In this document: piece by piece, positions 55,217-64,000 of the stretch
How positions within the stretch are numbered: position 1 is the stretch's first letter
Layout of the letters: each line of letters opens with the position of its first letter
Source of the DNA: Sciurus carolinensis
Lineage: Eukaryota; Chordata; Mammalia; Rodentia; Sciuridae
DNA: 64,000 bases
Direction: 5' to 3'
Assembly: GCF_902686445.1 (NCBI RefSeq)
Contig: NC_062213.1
Coordinates: 39,568,741-39,632,740, forward strand
The notes under the pieces: model-generated
The model's input: only the letters and a program-made list of their open reading frames with translations
Databases searched by the model: none
Told to the model about the DNA's origin: nothing
Translations under genes and position numbers: made by a program

Positions 55217-55588
55217 GCTATCAAATGCAATGGGAAACCATTCAAGTGTTTTTGTGTAAGATAATGAAATGATCCCATTTACTGTGTTTAAAAATATCTC
55301 TGATTTCCGTGAGGTGGGCTCAGGGAGAGCTAACTGACCATCTAAAGAGAAGACTTGGATGTCATAAGAATGGTGACAGTGGGAAGATGCAAGCAATATT
55401 ATGGGGGTGTAACATTTAGAGAGTAGAGAGATCAATGGTCAATTGGGTCGGGGTGGAGGAGAAAGAATCAAAGATGACTCCTGGCCTCAGGTATTCATGA
55501 ATCACTGGGCAAATGGGAGTCACTGTGATTCACTGAGAGGAATGATTTGGGGGAGGGAGTGTGTATTAGGGTGTTAGGAACTAGAGGT

Positions 55589-55802
55589 TTTTTTGGTTTG
55601 GTATGGTTTAGTTTTGGTACTGGGGATTGAACCCAGGGGGTGCTTAACCCCTGAACCACATCCCCAGTCCTGTTTATATTTTATTTAGAGAAAGGGTCTC
55701 GCTGAATTGCTAAGTTGCTGAGGCTGTCTTTGAACTTGTGATCCTCCTGCCTCAGCCTCCCGAGTTGCTGGGATTACCAGCAGGCACCACGGCACCTGGC
55801 TA
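55589..55802 (-). mobile_element. B1-dID dimeric SINE
   Basis: Reverse ID (GGTACTGGGGATTGAACCC ... CCACATCCCCAGTCC) and reverse B1 (GAGAAAGGGTCTCGCTG ... GCTGGGATTACC), inserted in the L2 relic. Confidence 0.95.
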
Positions 55803-56200
55803 GTTTTTGACATGTTAAATTACAAAAGATTTCTGAGACAACCAAGCAGAGATTTCAAATCCATGATATTGGATAAATTGGTCTGGAGTTCACAAGAGAA
55901 GTCTGAATTGGAGATAAAAATGTAGGAGTAGATAATATTTCAAATCATGGAAATGGATGAGGTCGCCTAGGGAGAAGGAGAGTTCAAAGAGAGGACAAGA
56001 CTTAGAGCGGGGCCCTAAGGAACTCTGAAGTTTAGAGGTCAAGTGGAGGAGACATGGCAGGACTATAAGGGTGAGATGGAATATCCAGAGGAGTAGGAGA
56101 AGGCCCGGGAGATGATGGTGTCATGGAAGCAGAGAATAGTGTTTCAAGAACCAGGGAGCACTCAACTGTGTGGAATGCAGCGAGCCTTCCCGGACAGCAA

Positions 56201-56879
56201 TAGGCACCCCGGGAGTTGCCGGGAGAATGCAGAAAGGCAGCAGAGAGCACATGTGAAGTCAATGCTTTTGAGAAGGGCTGGGTTGACCCTTTGTCCCCTC
56301 TACTGCCCATTCTTTCCCAGCTTGCCTATTAATGATTTATTTGACTCACAGCAGTTTCACATTTCTATGTAGGGATCAGCCCTCTTTGAAAGGCAGAGGG
56401 TTTCAGACAACTGAGAAGCTCTCCCAGGACACAGCAAGCTGCCCTGCCCTCCCCAGCTGCAGCCGGCCGCAGTGGCTTCTCTCATCCCGAGGGAGCCAGC
56501 CCTGGAATGAGGCTGCCCCAGGAAGCAGGTGGGCACGGCCCACACATCCCAGCAGTGCGCAGATCTGCCCTGTGAGCTACCTGGGAATGGAATTTCAGCC
56601 TGGGAAGCCCTGCTGGTCCTGCATTTGCAAGAGCGGGGCTGAGACAGGCATGACAAGCAGTCAGAAAGCCTGGCAGGGCCTCCTGCTCCCGAGCTGTTTC
56701 TCCTCATCTCTCCCCTTTCTCCTCTCAGTCTCTTAAACCAATATAATCCCTGAGCACATTTCTGTGAAGCCATTGATTAACTGGAAATGTGAAGTAATGC
56801 TGTTTGGATGGGAGGGAGAAGTTTGTAGTTAAGAACAGCTATTAATAAAAGTTTATAGCAAATAAGAAAAACGTAAGGG
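56201..56879. other. Unique GC-moderate sequence
   Basis: Open frames on both strands (about 135 codons at 56332-56773) overlap each other and show no recognisable homology. No gene called. Confidence 0.45.
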
Positions 56880-57040
56880 CTTTATATGTATTATCTCACT
56901 TAATCCTCTCAATAAACCCACGATGTAGGAATCATTATCCCCATTTTACAAATAAATAAACAAAGGCTTACAGAGTTAAGAAACTTTCCTAAAGTCACTT
57001 GGTAATAAAACAGTGGAGCTGAAGATTCTATTTTAGTTTT
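56880..57040 (-). mobile_element. MIR SINE
   Basis: Antisense MIR (TTATCTCACTTAATCCTCTC ... CCCATTTTACAAATAAAT ... AGTCACTTGGTAAT). Confidence 0.87.
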
Positions 57041-57204
57041 CTCTCACATGGGGGACTTTTCATCACTGTGGTCAAGAGAAAAATATTCCAGAATGGTTCA
57101 TCTATTTGTAATAAAAGATGACGATTTGGAATAGTATGTAAGATAGTATTCTTATTATTCATGCTATTCAAATATTTATGATAATGTGAAGTTAGAAAAA
57201 CTGA

Positions 57205-57340
57205 ATAGGGGCTGGAGTTGTGGCTCAGTGGTGGAGCACTTGCCTAGCAAATGTGAGGTACTAGTTTTGATCCTCAGAACCACATTAAAAAATAAATAAA
57301 TAAAATAAAGGTATCCATCTACAACTAAAAAAGAAAAGAA
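57205..57340 (+). mobile_element. ID SINE with extended tail
   Basis: GGGGCTGGAGTTGTGGCTC body and the long tail (AAATAAAGGTATCCATCTAC). Target duplication close to AGAAAAAC (57194-57201 and 57341-57348). Confidence 0.93.
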
Positions 57341-57469
57341 AGAAAAACAGACCATAAAACAATAGCAATGTAAAAAACACACATAAAAACAGCATAAGAA
57401 AATATACCAAAAGATATATAATGTATACATATTTTAAAACCTTATACTGTATACTCTAAACATATAGAT

Positions 57470-57553
57470 TTTGTGTGTGTGGTGTTGGCAATTGAACCCA
57501 AGACCTTATGCATGCAAAGCAAATGTTCTACCATTAAGCTATACCTCTACCCT
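57470..57553 (-). mobile_element. ID SINE
   Basis: Reverse ID body (GGCAATTGAACCCAAGACC ... TTAAGCTATACCTCTACCC), somewhat diverged. Confidence 0.88.
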
Positions 57554-57610
57554 GTTACATGATTTTTATTTGTTGATTATAACTCAATATAGCTGAAGTG
57601 GGGATGGGAA

Positions 57611-57626
57611 TGTGTGTGTGTGTGTG

Positions 57627-57718
<92 letters not shown>
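57611..57718. repeat. Compound (TG)n(AG)n microsatellite
   Basis: About 80 bases of TG with a TTG slip and a TAT interruption, then about 28 bases of GA. Histidine/threonine-rich translations here are artefacts. Confidence 0.98.
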
Positions 57719-57722
<4 letters not shown>

Positions 57723-57939
57723 AGGGAGAGAAAGAAAGATTTGGGTAATTTTATATTTCCCTCTACATTTTGCACTTTTGGTAATTTTTAATTTAAAAAA
57801 ATACAAAAAAGAACAACACACCTGATTGGAAATCAAGAAAATTGGCTTTTGGTTAGCAGGTCCCCTTTTAACCCAACTCTGCAGATTTTAGTTTTTCATG
57901 TATAAACTTAATTAATAACCAACATTTAATGAGCAATTA

Positions 57940-58070
57940 CTATGTTCTAAGTAAGGTAACAAACAGCAAAATTTAAATTTCTCTACCATTCTCTAAGGAA
58001 GATATTATTATAACCATTGTACAAATGAGAATGCAAAGGCTCACAGAAGATGAACAGAAAAGGCAGTAGA
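57940..58070 (-). mobile_element. MIR SINE fragment
   Basis: Antisense MIR (AGATATTATTATAACCATTG ... CAAATGAGAATGCAAAGGC). Confidence 0.6.
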
Positions 58071-58109
58071 GAGCCTTAACCCTGATTTGGCATCTTGGTG
58101 TCCCTCTTA

Positions 58110-58240
58110 CAAGTTAACTGGATGTGGAGAAGTTAATCTCTTAGAATCTCAGTAAGTTTTACCTTCCAGGGTTCTTGTGAAGAGTAACTGTGATTATGCT
58201 TATCATGGCGTTGGCACAGAATAAAGCATTCTATGAAGAG
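58110..58240 (+). mobile_element. MIR SINE fragment
   Basis: Sense MIR 3' half (GAAGTTAATCTCTTAGAATC ... CAGGGTTCTTGTGAAGAGTA ... TTGGCACAGAATAAAGCATT). Confidence 0.65.
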
Positions 58241-58550
58241 TAACTATTATTAATTTTAAGCACTTTGCAAACAAGTTTTGTGAATGGGGACAAGGCATAT
58301 TAGGAACTCATGAGAACAAAGCCTAGGCACCTTGTCCTACAAGATGCTCCTGCATGACCCCATAGCTTTTTCTGCCCTGTCTTCCAGGTCTAGCAGTTTA
58401 TGATCCTAACATCTTAGCACTGAATGAGAGTCGTAAAACAAAGCCAAGTGCTTTTTTTTTTTCCTTTTTCCATTTTTAAAAATTTGTTCACAGTCAAAGG
58501 CCTTGGACTGGAGGTCTAGCACCTCATCTCTCTTTCCTTCTGGAAAGCAC

Positions 58551-58558
58551 GTGTGTGT

Positions 58559-58598
<40 letters not shown>
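58551..58598. repeat. (GT)n microsatellite
   Basis: GT tract with one GTAT interruption. Confidence 0.97.
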
Positions 58599-58602
<4 letters not shown>

Positions 58603-59685
58603 GCCAGTAAAAGGGAGTGAGGATCAGTCCATCCACTGGAGATTTTGTCAGTGTTGATGACTGAGTACATACCAGGTAGGCTCAATTTGAATTAACTACA
58701 CATCTAAGGTTGCGAAACACTTTTGTCCTATGTGTCTTCCTTAAAAATTACTTTTAATATTGGAAGAAATATCATATCATGTTTAGGGTCTTTGGATCCC
58801 AGAAAGTCTTTGAGGAAAGTGGTTTTGTGCATTTGTATAGTTGGCTTCTTCTCTAGGTCTACTTCCTATATACTTCTCTATTGTGCAGAAAAATGAAGTT
58901 ACTGCTAGTTGAATAATGTCATCTTTCACTCATAGTGCATTTTCTTAATGCTTTTTATGATGATTGGAAGTATTTTGTTAAGTCATTGATGGAGCACTAG
59001 GATCCCGCCACACCTGAGGCCCCTTTTCTCAGAATAGGAACCCAAACCAGTCTTTTCTCAAACATTAAGTCACTCAAGTATTCCTTGAGTTAAGTGGACC
59101 CTGATGCCTTGGTCACAGCTGATTAGACCGGGGTTTGATGTCCAAGCCAAAGACAATAATGTGGAAGCTGGATATGCGGGAGATTAACGACCTCTGACAG
59201 AGTTTACCATGAAACTGCACAGTGGGCAGAGTCTGTTGAATGGGGGCTGACGGACCTGAGTTCACACAGAGAAGGGTAGTCAGCCACACTCCACGTCAGG
59301 AGATGCTGTTCCAGTGCTACACCGGACGGGCATGCAGTCAGGGCTTGGAAGTCCAGGCACCCAGAGTACAGCCAAGGACACGGAAGAACAATTTCACTCC
59401 CACAGGCAACCTGGTAATCTGAGAGCTTCTTCTCCCAGCAAACTTAAAGAATAGCCCTAAAACTGGCCCTTAGGAATAATATGATCAAGTCCCTTCTTAC
59501 AAAGGAAAACAGGCCCAGAGGACAAAACGGCCTTATGGTTAATTAGCAGTGACCCTGAGGAGAGGAGCCCAGGTGTCTTGATTCCTAATGTAGTTCTTTA
59601 AACTACAGTGCTACCTCATGTTTTGATATGCTGCCGTGATCATATACGCATGCTTTAGAAGAAACAAATTAATACTTATCTTAAT
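58599..59685. other. Unique non-coding sequence
   Basis: No gene or classifiable repeat recognised. Confidence 0.45.
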
Positions 59686-59830
59686 ATTCATTCATCTTGT
59701 AAGTACTTATTTAGAACCTGCTAAATATCTAGAACTGAGCTAGGAATGAAGGTGGAGAGAAAGAGAAAATCTAGACCATACCCTTATCTATGCTCTGAAG
59801 AACTGCACACAGCAATCTGTTTTATAATTA
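59686..59830 (-). mobile_element. L2 3'-end fragment
   Basis: Antisense L2 3' phrases (ATTCATTCATCTTGTAAG ... GAACTGAGCTAGGAATGAA), diverged. Confidence 0.6.
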
Positions 59831-60779
59831 AGTAATAATATGGGTCTATAGAATGCAGAAATGTGGGCTGTATTTGATTCAGGGGATCAGAAGACATTTC
59901 TTTTTGAGCACCTCTGGAATGATGGTGGTTGATGTGATGCTTAGATAGGGATTGTGGTGCTACCAGTCACAGGAGGAAAGCACCATGGACTGACAGCAAT
60001 TGATCATTTCTGATCCATGGGTGCTGGGAACGTGTGGCCTGCATTGTCATGTTTCTAGCAAAGGTGGGTCAGTTTTGCATAGACGCAGGTTAACACACAA
60101 TCTACCTGATGCAAAAAATAGAGCAAAGTCTTGAGAGTGAGTGTGTATGTTTGGAGATGGTTGGGAGACTGATCAAGAATGGGGGCAGATAATTAAGTAG
60201 GCAATAGATGACATGAGGAAGGGTTTCAGCCTACCCTATGACAAGGCCAGTGCTTGTGCAACCATAATGAAATAAAGGTACCAGTTGACACCGTGACTCA
60301 CCAAGGATGGTGTGATTTGGAGGAATGAAGTGGAGATGGGACAGGGTAGGGCAGATAAGATGCTGACTGACTCTCCCTACTCTATGGCGCACTCCTTTGT
60401 CTATTTTGTACATCATAATGTTGTACGAAAACATTGTTTTGCCTCGGAAGAAATGTTTTATGCTTTAATAAGACAAGCTTGAAGATCACTGCTATAAGCA
60501 ATTGCGATCTCTGGAGATTTTTATCTCATGAATTCAATGCTTTAGAAAGATCGGTAGGGTACTAGTGTGTAGACTGTAGATGGGGTTCAAGAGAGAGGCT
60601 TTGAGTACTGTTGCACTTTTCAAGTGTGAGGAGACAAAGCCCTGATTTAGGATTAAGGCAGTGATACCAGGGAAGAGATGATTCATAAGAACCATTTCAG
60701 GGCAAAGCCAGAAAGGGGGATGTAGTCCCCATCCCAGGAAATAAATAATAAATAAAATAAAATTGTGTTCATTTGAGAA
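59831..60779. other. Unique non-coding sequence
   Basis: A short AAATAAAT stretch is at 60739-60763. No gene seen. Confidence 0.45.
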
Positions 60780-60905
60780 ATTTGGACTCTGTCCAATTAA
60801 TTTATCTTCTAGGCTATAAATTTTGTGAGGATAGGGGATTATGTATGTCTTGTTCACTTAGACTAGTGCATGGAACATGGAAGATATTCAATAAATATTT
60901 GTTCC
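60780..60905 (+). mobile_element. L2 3'-end fragment (sense)
   Basis: Sense L2 end (AAATTTTGTGAGGATAGGGG ... GATATTCAATAAATATTTG). Confidence 0.8.
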
Positions 60906-60914
60906 ATAGCCAAA

Positions 60915-61340
60915 TGTCACATTAGGATGATTTCTGCTGTAAATAAGAGAAATCTTGATTTCAATTTGCTTAAACAGCGAGAACGTTCATTATATCATCT
61001 CCCCAAAAGATCAGGGATAGAGTAGGTTCCATATTCAGCACAATCAGTGGCTGAGTACTGTCATCAAACCACATTCTCTCCTTGCTACTTAATGGCCTTG
61101 GTATTGGCTTCCTCCTGAGACTGATGCTCCTCATGTTCTAGAATGGTTGCTTATAGTGACCAAGCCACATGCTTCAAAGACACCAGAAAGCAAAAAGAAA
61201 ACTTTCCTTGAAACAATAATGTGGTCTGTAGTCCCTATTCCCATTTGCATCAGCCAGAGGAACAGCTTGTCCTGATTGGCTTTGGAGCTGGGGATGGGAT
61301 TACTTTCTCTGAGTACTCAGGGAGGGAGGGTTAGATACAT
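60915..61340. repeat. Probable ancient interspersed repeat, class not identified
   Basis: An old dispersed-repeat pattern: CTTCCTCCTGAGACTGATGC, TGACCAAGCCACATGC, GTCCTGATTGGC. No coding potential. Confidence 0.4.
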
Positions 61341-61786
61341 GGAAAAGACTGGAGTCTAGGAAGAGGAACCAAGGAAGAATGGGTGCTGAACTGAGTGACG
61401 TTCCTTGATGTGTGGTTTGAGGATTATTAGACAGCTCAGAGTCAACTGGGACCTTGTTGGAAATGTAAAGTATTAGGGCTCACCTCATCAAATAAAAATC
61501 TATATTAGCAAGATTCCTTTGGGGGATCACATGCAAGTAATATTTGAGAAACATTTCCCTTATCCCTTTGGGACCCTTTGATGGGCATGTAAAACAGATG
61601 AACATATACTTTGTCTTCAAGACCCAGGTGTGAAGAATTGGCTTCAGGACTTTTCACCTCTGGGTTCCCATGGCATTCCTACTTCTATATGTATTTCATC
61701 TCATTACATTATATCTACATGTTTAAATTATCTTAGAATCCTCAAGCACCCACCTTAGACTTGGTACTAAAAGATACTCATATTTT

Positions 61787-61930
61787 GATCCATTCATTCA
61801 TTTATTCAATAGACTTTAGTGGAACATCTATGATACCTGGTACCATTCTAGATTTTGGGGACACAACAGTGAACAAAGCAGACCAAGTTGACCATTTCAG
61901 GGAGCTTAAGTTCTGGTTAGAGGAGTGAGG
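61787..61930 (-). mobile_element. L2 3'-end fragment
   Basis: Antisense L2 (CATTCATTCATTTATTCAAT ... GATACCTGGTACCATTC ... GGACACAACAGTGAACAAAG). Confidence 0.85.
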
Positions 61931-62208
61931 TATTTAAAATTATATTGTCTATTATATGTACTTGTGGAGTGAATGAATTCATCCAACAGGCATTTATTGA
62001 ACACCTACTATATGTCAGACACTGTTCTAGGCACTAAGATAACATCAGTAAATCCAAACAGACACAAATCCCTATTTTCCATGGTGCTTACATTCTAAAA
62101 GGAGTTGAGGAGAATCTGTCAAATAATAGGTAAGTAAAGTATGTAGTATGTTAGAAAGCAGGGCAGTTGAAGGGAGGAAATCAAGAATTTCCATTGCAAT
62201 TTGTTTTT

Positions 62209-62336
62209 TTAAAATTGTTTAGTGGTTAATGGATTTTTTAAAAATTTATTTATTTATATGTGGTACTGAGGATTGAACCCAGGGCCTCACACATGCCAGG
62301 CAAGCATACTACCACTGAGCCACAACTCCAGCCCCA
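62209..62336 (-). mobile_element. ID SINE with extended tail, perfect target duplication
   Basis: Reverse tail (TTATTTATTTATATGTGG) and ID body (GAGGATTGAACCCAGGGCC ... GAGCCACAACTCCAGCCCC). Perfect 14-bp duplication TGCAATTTGTTTTT at 62195-62208 and 62337-62350. Confidence 0.96.
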
Positions 62337-62344
62337 TGCAATTT

Positions 62345-62462
62345 GTTTTTGAGACATTCTCACTATGTTGTCTAGGCTGGCCTTGAACAGCTAACTTTCC
62401 TCCCTCAGCCTCTCAGCCTCCAGAGTAGTTAGGGCTATAGGCACATGCCACAGTGCTTGTCA
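62345..62462 (-). mobile_element. B1-like monomer (older)
   Basis: Reverse B1 (GAGACATTCTCACTATGTTG ... GGCTGGCCTTGAACAG ... GGCACATGCCACAGTGC) with no ID part. The ID above inserted into its poly-T end. Confidence 0.85.
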
Positions 62463-62468
62463 AAAATT

Positions 62469-62575
62469 CTTATTTATTTATTTATGTATTTATTTATTTA
62501 TCTTGTTTTCATGCCAGGTGTTGAACCCAGGGCCTCACAGTGGTAAGTACTTTACCACTGAATGACAGTACCAGA
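62469..62575 (-). mobile_element. ID SINE with (TTTA)n tail
   Basis: (TTTA)n at 62469-62501, then reverse ID body (GGTGTTGAACCCAGGGCC ... TTTACCACTGAATGACAG). Confidence 0.85.
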
Positions 62576-62995
62576 TGGACTTGAAATTTTGAATAGGGTA
62601 GTCAGAGTGGGCCTCATTGGGGAGATGATAGTATATGTCCTACTATATCCCTAGGAAGGATATTCTGAGAGAATGTTGGTGCCATCAGCAAAAGTGAGGA
62701 TGTTACAGATATGATTCAGGTTTTTTTAAATGGAGGTTAGGTTAAAAGTCAATTTGGATTTGTTCAGTTGAAGCTTTTGGTGAGATAGTCAAAGGAAATA
62801 TATTATAGATTGAAAAATGTGAGCCTGGAGTTTGCTCATGAGGTCAGAATGGCTATATTGATTTGCATGGTGTGAACCTAAAAGTGAGAGCCATGATTTA
62901 GAACTGGTTCACCAAGGAAAGAATCCAGAGGACAAACATCAAAAGTTTATGACTGAGTCTTGCACATTGCCCCTGATCATGGAGTGGAAGGAAGA

Positions 62996-63655
62996 AGATC
63001 TTTTTGCCTTGCTCAGACATCACTGAGTGATTGATTGGGGGCAGAAGTTAAACAAGCTAATTTTATTTATTATCTTTTCTTTGTACTGATCATATACAAA
63101 AAGGGAAATATATTTCCTTCTTGGAGAGGAACATATATGAAAGCCTGTGATAAGCATAGATTTTTCATAGATATGTGTGTCTAGAAGAGTTCAGTCAAAT
63201 TGGCCAGGGGGAAAGTCTATCCAACCCATCCTGCCTTGACCTTGCAGCTTCTCCATGGTACAGGCCTGGAGACAGAGAATCTCCATTGGGCCAGCCCTGG
63301 GTAAAGCCGCTGGGCCTGGTGCCGGTACCTCACTGTGCTACTCATGCAGTGGAACCAAACTTTCACTGTGGTAGCCTCAGGGATGAAACTAAGCTTCGGC
63401 AGTTATTTTCTCTTTACCCATGAAGGACCCTTCTAACTCTCTTGGTACTTTCTCTTTTTCCTTCCTTCCCAGGACCATCTCTCTTGACTAACCATTGGAC
63501 AGGCTTTATCCTGTCCCCTGTTCTCCAAAGCCAATTCTGCCTTTTGTTTTTGAACTGTCTCAAACATATTCTCAGAGTGCTTTAGAGAGAAAAATCACAC
63601 TCAAGTGTGAATTATCAACACTGGATGTTAACAGAAGATAAGACATTTCCTGGAA
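62996..63655. other. Unique non-coding sequence
   Basis: An 82-codon plus-strand frame at 63175-63423 shows no recognisable homology. No gene called. Confidence 0.45.
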
Positions 63656-63780
63656 TTTTATTTGCTCATCTATTCAACAGATATTTATTGAGTGACTATT
63701 ATGAGATAAGCATTGTGCTTGTTCTTAGAAATATAGTAGAGAACAAGTGAATAGTTCTGGTATTCATGAAATACATAGTA
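63656..63780 (-). mobile_element. L2 3'-end fragment
   Basis: Antisense L2 (CATCTATTCAACAGATATTT ... GAGAACAAGTGAATAG). Confidence 0.75.
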
Positions 63781-63837
63781 TAATATTCAAATGAATAGAA
63801 CTTATATAGTAAGAAAGTGCTAAAATAAAAATAAATG

Positions 63838-64000
63838 AGCCAGGTGTAGTGGTACACACCTATAATCCCAGTGGCTCGGGAGGCTGAGACAGAAGGATTG
63901 CAAATTCAAGGCCATCCTCAGCAATGTAGTGAGGCCCTCTGAAACTTAGTGAGACCCTGTCTCAAAAAAGAAAAGAAAAAAAAAAAAAAAAAAAGGATGT
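63838..64000 (+). mobile_element. B1-dID SINE cut by the window end
   Basis: B1 part (GAGCCAGGTGTAGTGGTAC ... GAGACCCTGTCTC), A-rich linker, then GGATGT, which fits the first bases of the ID part. Confidence 0.92.

Larger units (their letters stand above)
53925..56200 (-). mobile_element. L2 LINE relic, split by later insertions
   Basis: Antisense L2. The 3' UTR lies at 53925-54410 (CATGGAGCTTATATTTATGG, CTCTGAGGCAGGAAGGAG). The reverse transcriptase part lies at 55217-55588 and 55803-56200 (CAATGGGAAACCATTCAAG, GAGGTCGCCTAGGGAGAAGG, CACTCAACTGTGTGGAATGC). Read in reverse, this corresponds to the RT blocks around GVPQGS and YADD, both decayed with stops. The gaps are filled by MIR, ID, a solo LTR and a B1-dID. 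Confidence 0.83.
61965..62995 (-). mobile_element. L2 LINE relic, interrupted by SINEs
   Basis: The 3' end is at 61965-62194 (GGCATTTATTGAACACCTAC, CACTGTTCTAGGCACTAAG). The body appears to resume at about 62580-62995 after SINE insertions (62209-62575), but that part is much decayed and the right limit is approximate. Confidence 0.7.

Noticed and set aside
57555..57836. His/Thr-repeat proteins
   Set aside because: These are translations of the TG/GA microsatellite.
21850..64000. STK3 or VPS13B coding exons
   Set aside because: I looked for kinase motifs and known STK3 segments in the frames available and found none. VPS13B is expected on the other side at a distance beyond the window.

Overview
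The window is nuclear DNA from a rodent, most likely a squirrel-family (sciurid) species. It has mammalian gene structure, CpG-rich promoter DNA, long low-density flanks, and many tRNA-derived ID SINEs. Some IDs carry a long A/T-rich tail, and others are fused to a B1 (7SL-derived) unit as B1-dID dimers, a combination typical of squirrels. Old mammalian repeats (MIR, L2, MER5, MaLR LTRs, L1) form the deeper layer. I see no bacterial features, CRISPR arrays or rRNA genes.

The only protein-coding gene I can support is OSR2 (odd-skipped related 2), on the minus strand between about 9.3 and 17 kb. The coding sequence is complete: exon 2 (start codon at 12427), exon 3 (10731-10632) and exon 4 (9860-9678) encode 312 residues with five C2H2 zinc fingers. 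A second acceptor inside exon 4 gives the known three-finger, 276-residue form by reading the same DNA in another frame. A non-coding first exon with a strong donor lies in a CpG-rich block near 16.5-17.0 kb.

Layout: 0-9.3 kb is the 3' flank of OSR2, unique sequence with two ID SINEs and a few relics. 9.3-17 kb is OSR2. 17-21.5 kb is its upstream region, with CpG-rich DNA at 18.65-19.75 kb, a G12/(AT)27 tract, and four CTCF-like motifs in one orientation at 20.2-21.3 kb. From about 4.65 to 21.85 kb I find essentially no transposons, as is usual around developmental regulators.

21.8-64 kb is repeat-rich non-coding DNA. In human the OSR2 neighbour on this side is STK3, whose longest isoform starts close to OSR2 and has a very long first intron. 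This stretch could be that intron, but I see no STK3 coding exon. It holds B1-dID and ID insertions, two MaLR LTRs, a 5'-truncated L1 with target duplication (43.8-45.5 kb), an older L1 split by a SINE (50.4-51.5 kb), a solo class II ERV LTR (54.77-55.22 kb), and a long L2 relic (53.9-56.2 kb) split by MIR, ID, LTR and B1-dID insertions. No undescribed multi-gene system is evident. The best leads are the dual-frame exon 4, the CTCF-like cluster, the possible divergent promoter, the trimeric SINE and the unusual ID variant at 49.0 kb.
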